From an uncultured Opitutia bacterium (GTDB lineage Bacteria > Verrucomicrobiota > Verrucomicrobiia > Opitutales > Puniceicoccaceae), in the NCBI GenBank assembly GCA_913056175.1, contig CAJXLM010000018.1:1-46526 (forward strand): DNA of 46,526 nt. Direction: 5' to 3'. The notes beneath the pieces were generated by a model. That model was given only the letters and a program-made list of their open reading frames with translations. It ran no database searches and was not told the origin of the DNA. The position numbers and the translations under genes were made by a program. Below, piece after piece: positions 42,530 through 46,526 of this stretch. Position 1 is the first letter of the stretch; each line of letters opens with the position of its first letter.

Positions 42530-43971
42530 AGGCGGATCGCCCCCAGGTCGCGCTGGTCGGCCGCCCCAATGTGGGCAAGAGTCGGCTCTTCAACCGCCTC
42601 TGCGGGGGGCGCGAGGCGATCGTCCACGACCGCCCGGGCGTGACCCGCGACCGTCTCGCTCGCGACCATGAGGATGGATACACGCTGATCGATACGGGTG
42701 GGATCGGCCTCTCCGAGGAGGGTACCCCCGCGGCCATCGCCCGGGCGGTCGAGGACCAGGTCTTCGTCGCGGTTGAGGCCGCCGATCTCATCCTCTTCGT
42801 GGTCGATGCCCGGGAGGGCCGGGTGCCCCTCGATGAGGAGGTCGCCGGCCAGCTCCGCTCCCGGGCCCGCTGCCCGGTCCGGGTCATCGCCAACAAGTGC
42901 GACCAGCCGGCCCACGCCGCGGAGACCTACGTCTTTGCCTCCCTGGGCTTCGGGGAGCCGCTGGCGGTCTCCGCGGAGCACCGCCTGGGCATTGGCGAGC
43001 TCCATCGCATGATCGCCGCCACACTCGACCTTCGCGGGCGCGAGGCCGCCGCCCGCGAGGAAGGGGAGGGGAGGGGCCAGGGGACCGATGGGGCGCCCCG
43101 GCGCACGGGCATCGCCCTGGTCGGCAAGCCGAATGTGGGCAAGTCCTCCCTCAGCAATCGCTTGCTCGAGAGCGAGCGCATGATCGTCACGGACCAGCCG
43201 GGCACCACCCGCGATACGGTCGCCTTCGACCTGGACTACACTTTCTCCAACGGCACGAAAGGCTCCTTTCGCCTCGCCGACACCGCCGGCCTCCGCGCGA
43301 AACACAAGGTGGACTCCCCGGTCGAGTACTTCTCCTCCCTGCGCTCCCGCAAGGCGATCGAGGAGAGCGATGTGGTCTTCCTGCTTCTCGATGCGGTCAC
43401 CGGAGTCACCCGCCAGGACAAGGCCCTCGCCGGGGCCGCCCTCGAGGCCGGGCGGGCGCTGGTGGTCGTGGTCAACAAGTGGGACCTCTCCCGCGAGGCC
43501 TTCGTCCGCGGCGGGGTCGAGGGCTACCGCAACGAGGAGGAGTTTCGGCGCAAATACCGGCAGGCGGTTCGCGAGGAGTTGTTTTTTCTCCCCCGCAGCC
43601 CCTTTCTCTTCGCCTCCGCGGAGACGGGGCTGGGGATTGACGGGCTTCTCCAGACGGCCCGCCAGGTCGATGCCCACCAGCGCCGCACTCTTCCCACCGG
43701 GAAACTGAACCGGGTGGTCCACGACTTGGTCGCCCACCAGGCCCCGAGCCGGATCCATGGGCGGCCCTTCAAGCTGTTCTACGTGGTCCAGACGGGGATC
43801 CGCCCGATCCGGCTGCGCATCTTCTGCAACGATCCCTCCCGCCTCGAGGATCCCTACCGACGCTACCTGGTCAACGGGATCCTCGAGGCCTTCGAGCTGC
43901 AGGGTACCCCGATCGGGATCGAGCTGCGCGGCAAGGAACGGCGCTTCGCCGGCGCAGCGGGTAAGGCCTGA
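42526..43971 (+). CDS. der: Ribosome-assembly GTPase Der (EngA)
   Basis: A 481-residue protein with two tandem GTPase domains and a KH-like C-terminus, needed for 50S assembly. First domain: GRPNVGKSRLFNRL from residue 12, DTGGIG near 57, NKCD near 124. Second: GKPNVGKSSLSNRLL from about 199, DTAGLRAK near 250, NKWD near 315. A charged linker with EEGEGRGQGTDGAPRR joins them. The C-terminal segment FKLFYVVQTGIRP and YLVNGILEAF match the KH-like domain. The ATG overlaps the aminotransferase stop (ATGA). Confidence 0.96.
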   Translation: MKADRPQVALVGRPNVGKSRLFNRLCGGREAIVHDRPGVTRDRLARDHEDGYTLIDTGGIGLSEEGTPAAIARAVEDQVFVAVEAADLILFVVDAREGRVPLDEEVAGQLRSRARCPVRVIANKCDQPAHAAETYVFASLGFGEPLAVSAEHRLGIGELHRMIAATLDLRGREAAAREEGEGRGQGTDGAPRRTGIALVGKPNVGKSSLSNRLLESERMIVTDQPGTTRDTVAFDLDYTFSNGTKGSFRLADTAGLRAKHKVDSPVEYFSSLRSRKAIEESDVVFLLLDAVTGVTRQDKALAGAALEAGRALVVVVNKWDLSREAFVRGGVEGYRNEEEFRRKYRQAVREELFFLPRSPFLFASAETGLGIDGLLQTARQVDAHQRRTLPTGKLNRVVHDLVAHQAPSRIHGRPFKLFYVVQTGIRPIRLRIFCNDPSRLEDPYRRYLVNGILEAFELQGTPIGIELRGKERRFAGAAGKA

Positions 43972-44052
43972 GTGCGCCGCGGGGGCTCCCCTCCCGATCC
44001 GGCTTTGACCCGCCCCTCCTTTCCCCCTGACGTTGACAAGCTCGATCCGCCC

Positions 44053-45060
44053 ATGCGCCTGCTCGTCCTCTCCAGTGATCCCATCGCCCTCCCCCTGCTC
44101 GAGGGTCTCCTCCATGGGGAGGGGGAGCAATTGCGCTTGGCCGGAGTGGTGACGGCTCCCGACCGCCGCGCGGGACGGGGCCAGCGGGTCCAGCCAAACC
44201 CGGTCGCCGCCTGGGCCCGCGAGGCCGGCCTGCCCGTCACCCAGCAGGAAGGGGTCGGGCTGGCCGATCTTGAATCGCTGCCGGACTTCGAGGCCGCCCT
44301 GGTCTTTGCCTATGGCCAGATCCTCTCCGCCGCCTTTCTCGATTCCGCGCCCGCCGGATTCTTCAACTTCCATCCCTCCCCACTCCCCCTCCTGCGCGGA
44401 CCCTCGCCGCTGGAAACGGCCCTCGCCGAGGGCTGGGAGGAAACGGAGCTCTGCCTGGTCCGCATGGTGGAGGCCATGGACGCGGGTCCGGTTGGCGACC
44501 GGACCACCCTGCGGATCCACGCGGACGAGACAGCGCCCCGGCTCCGGGAGCGCGTCGCCGCGGCCGCCCGCGACCGCCTGCCCGAACTGGCCCGGGCCGC
44601 CCGCGGGGAACTGCCCTGGCGTGAGCAACTGGATTCGCTCGCTACCTATTGCCGCAAAATCCGCAAGGAGGACGGCTTCCTCGATTTTTCCCTCCCCGCT
44701 CGCCAACTGGAGGCGCGCGCCCGCGCTTTCCACCCCTGGCCGGGATCCTCGCTCCTCCACGACGGGCGGCGCTGCCGGGTGGACGGTCTCTCCGTCGAGA
44801 CGGGCTCGGGACCCCCGGGGGAAATCCTCGCCGCCGGGGATACCCTGGTCGTCGCCACGGGAGAAGACGCCCTTGCCATCCAGTCCCTGCAACGCCCCAC
44901 CCGCCGGATGCTTCCCTTTGCCGAGGCCGCCCGGGGCCTCGGATTCACCCCGGGAGAACACCTCGCCTACTCTTCGGCCCGACCGCTGGTGCGCACCCCG
45001 CGTTCCCGTCGGCCGCCCCCCCCGCGCCATGAAGGAACTGATCCTGGTCCGCCACGCTAA
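44053..45060 (+). CDS. fmt: Methionyl-tRNA formyltransferase
   Basis: A 335-residue enzyme that formylates initiator Met-tRNA using 10-formyl-THF. MRLLVLSSDPIALPLLEGL is the usual start; VFAYGQILSAAFLDSAPAGFFNFHPSPLPLLRGPSPLE near 91-125 carries the catalytic Asn/His/Asp-type core (HPSxLPxxRG). The C-terminal tRNA-binding domain follows, with YCRKIRKEDGFLDF and ARAFHPWPGS. The last about 20 residues are Arg/Pro-rich and overlap the sixA start by 32 bases. The 81-bp spacer after der shows no gene. Confidence 0.94.
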   Translation: MRLLVLSSDPIALPLLEGLLHGEGEQLRLAGVVTAPDRRAGRGQRVQPNPVAAWAREAGLPVTQQEGVGLADLESLPDFEAALVFAYGQILSAAFLDSAPAGFFNFHPSPLPLLRGPSPLETALAEGWEETELCLVRMVEAMDAGPVGDRTTLRIHADETAPRLRERVAAAARDRLPELARAARGELPWREQLDSLATYCRKIRKEDGFLDFSLPARQLEARARAFHPWPGSSLLHDGRRCRVDGLSVETGSGPPGEILAAGDTLVVATGEDALAIQSLQRPTRRMLPFAEAARGLGFTPGEHLAYSSARPLVRTPRSRRPPPPRHEGTDPGPPR

Positions 45061-45520
45061 GAGCTCCTGGAAGCTCGACGATTGCCCGGACTTCTACCGG
45101 CCCCTCAACGAGCGGGGCTACCGGGAAGCACCGGTCCTTGCGCGTCGGCTCGCCACCGAAGACTCCGCCCCCCACACCATCCTCACGAGCCCCGCCGTCC
45201 GCGCTTACTCCACCGCCCTCTTCCTGCGCTCCGCCTGGATGCTCCCCTGGGACCAGCTGGCCATCGCCCCCCCGGTCTACGAGGCCACCGCCGGCAACCT
45301 CCTCGAGTGGCTCGCCGCTGAGGAACGGCCGGAAAAAGTGGTCGTGGTTGGCCATAACCCGGGGCTCAGCGACCTCTTCGCCTGGCTTACCGCCGCCGAC
45401 GCCCCCGAACTGCGAACCGCCTGCGCCGTCGCCCTCTCCCTCCACCCCACCACCCCCCTCGAACGCGGCACCGCCCGCCTCACCGCCGGCTGGGACGGCT
45501 GCCCCTCCGCCCCCGTATGA
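45029..45520 (+). CDS. sixA: Phosphohistidine phosphatase SixA-like
   Basis: A 163-residue histidine-phosphatase-superfamily protein. The catalytic RHG-type motif is RHAKSSW with the nucleophile H9, and the second histidine is H109 in VVVVGHNPGLSDLF; LTSPAVRAYSTALFL near 52-66 holds the conserved Arg. SixA proteins remove phosphate from phosphohistidine on phosphotransfer proteins. It overlaps the fmt end. This is the intact member of a tandem array whose next two copies are broken. Confidence 0.93.
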   Translation: MKELILVRHAKSSWKLDDCPDFYRPLNERGYREAPVLARRLATEDSAPHTILTSPAVRAYSTALFLRSAWMLPWDQLAIAPPVYEATAGNLLEWLAAEERPEKVVVVGHNPGLSDLFAWLTAADAPELRTACAVALSLHPTTPLERGTARLTAGWDGCPSAPV

Positions 45521-45667
45521 CCTTCTCGCCTTCCCCTTTGATCCGGGAAAGGATCCGGCCACCCCTCCCTCTCCTCATTCCCCTCTAAGCCCGCCCGGCT
45601 ACCCGTAGGTCCTTGCGGGCCTGGCGGCGCCTCCCGCGCTCCCGCCGGCCGGCCGGTTCCCACCCGC

Positions 45668-46169
45668 CCCAACAGGACGGATCCGCTTTCGCTACGTCAA
45701 GAGCTCCCGGAAGCGCGACGATGGCCCGGACTTCTACCCGCCCCTGAAAGGACGAGGCTGTCGGGAAAACCGGCCCTCGCGCGCCGGCTCCCCACCGAAG
45801 ACTTCGCCCCCCCAAACCCTCCTCCCGAGCCCCCGCCGTCCGCGCCCGCATCACCCTCCCGAGCCCCACCTCCCGCGCTCCACCCGGATGCGCCCTTCGC
45901 ACCAGCCGGCCAACCCCCCGGCCTACGAAACCACCGCCCGCAACCTCCTCGACGGACTCACCACCACCGAGGAATAGCCTGAACAAGGGATCGTGCTCGC
46001 CCATAACCCGGGTCTCAGCGACCTCTTCGCCTGGCTCACCGCCGCCGATGCCCCCGAACTGCGAACCGCCTGCGCCGTCGCCCTCTCCCTCCACCCCACC
46101 ACCCCCCTCGAACGGGGCACCGCCCGCCTCACCGCCGGCTGGGACGGCCGCCCCTCCAACCCCGCCTGA
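45668..46169 (+). pseudogene. Decayed tandem copy of sixA (copy 2)
   Basis: This stretch aligns with the sixA gene shifted by 640-649 bp. The start codon is lost (the sixA ATG position reads ACAGGA-like), and the first two thirds carry many substitutions and small indels that scramble the frame, with a TAG at 45975-45977. The last 168 bases (46002-46169) match 45353-45520 with only about nine differences, most of them silent. The mosaic suggests decay with partial gene conversion. Confidence 0.85.
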
Positions 46170-46306
46170 CCTCCTCGCCTTCCCCGGTGATCCGGAAAAG
46201 GACCGCCCCGCCCCTCCTTCTCCTCACTCCCCTCTAAGCCCGCCCGGCTACTCATCGGTTCCTCCTTGCCGGTCGGCGCCTCCCCCCAGGCCGGTTCCCA
46301 CCCGCC

Positions 46307-46526
46307 CCAACGGGACGGATCCGCTTTCGCCACGCCAAGAGCTCCCGGAAGCGCGACGATGGCCCGGACTTCTACCCGCCCCTGAAAGGACGAGGCTGTC
46401 GGGAAACACCGGCCCTCGCGCGCCGGCCCCCCATCGAAGACTCGCCCCCCACACCCTCCTCCCGAGCCCCCGCCGTCCGCGCCCGCACCACCCTCCCGAG
46501 CCCCACCTCCCGCGCTCCCCCCGGAT
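46307..46526 (+). pseudogene. Decayed tandem copy of sixA (copy 3), cut by window edge
   Basis: The text from about 46307 to the window end closely follows copy 2 at about 638 bp distance: the same altered CTCCCGGAAGCGCGACGATG start region and the same scrambled middle. It lacks a start codon and is out of frame. More copies may follow beyond the window. Confidence 0.8.

Larger units (their letters stand above)
45521..46526 (+). repeat. Tandem duplication of the sixA unit, period about 640 bp
   Basis: The repeat unit comprises sixA plus its downstream spacer. The spacer 45521-45667 (CTCTAAGCCCGCCCGGCTAC, then GGTTCCCACCCGCCCCAAC) recurs at 46170-46306. Start-to-start offsets are 640-649 bp for copy 2 and about 638 bp between copies 2 and 3. 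Confidence 0.88.

Noticed and set aside
45029-46526. Three functional sixA paralogs
   Set aside because: Copies 2 and 3 lack start codons, contain indels and an internal stop, and lose the first catalytic histidine motif.

Overview
The window is very G+C-rich bacterial chromosome, densely packed with housekeeping and accessory genes, many of them overlapping by ATGA or GTGA. The gene content points to an aerobic, light-responsive, probably aquatic (marine or saline) bacterium. Candidates from general resemblance are the Verrucomicrobiota, perhaps Opitutae-like; this is inference, since no rRNA gene is present to test it.

Layout. Positions 1-348 hold the tail of a possible REP-associated (Y1) transposase, followed by about 1.4 kb without a convincing gene that carries three degenerate direct repeats. 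Positions 1781-4816 (minus) are a compact photoheterotrophy operon: DUF4174 protein, lycopene cyclase, Blh carotene oxygenase (retinal synthesis) and a xanthorhodopsin-type proton pump, closed by a strong terminator. A divergent gene (4914-6377, plus) encodes an outer-membrane beta-barrel. Positions 6444-12918 (minus) hold tRNA-Val(CAC) and a cytochrome/redox cluster: HiPIP, diheme peroxidase, DUF3365 monoheme cytochrome, a lipoprotein, and the ResB/CcsA heme-ligation pair. DAHP synthase follows (minus), then a small unknown gene, HU and a three-gene proton-translocating transhydrogenase (plus). Positions 18032-30795 (minus) are a long same-strand housekeeping run: purE-purK, hemG/Y, tyrS, M16 peptidase, ndk, a RibBA with a degenerate RibA half, ribH, nusB, ftsY, aroB and a TetR regulator. 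Positions 30889-38933 (plus) hold an acyl-CoA synthetase and then a DmdA-like methyltransferase, OsmC, crotonase, acyl-CoA ligase and sugar-porter group. ClC (minus) follows, then Lrp/AsnC, aminotransferase, der, fmt and sixA (plus). The window ends in two decayed tandem copies of sixA.

How the parts may work together. The rhodopsin operon makes beta-carotene and retinal from lycopene, and the opsin keeps the glycine that opens the carotenoid-antenna site in xanthorhodopsin. Light-driven proton export could therefore feed the transhydrogenase (NADPH) and other proton-coupled transport. The DmdA-like cluster could process a methylated sulfur or one-carbon compound such as DMSP. However, its crotonase lacks both canonical catalytic glutamates, and the DmdA-like protein departs from classical DmdA in its C-terminal half, so the substrate is open.

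Most noteworthy: the antenna-competent xanthorhodopsin operon with a DUF4174 gene at its head; the atypical DmdA-like/OsmC/ECHDC3-like/acyl-CoA ligase cassette; and the mosaic decaying tandem array of sixA at the right edge.
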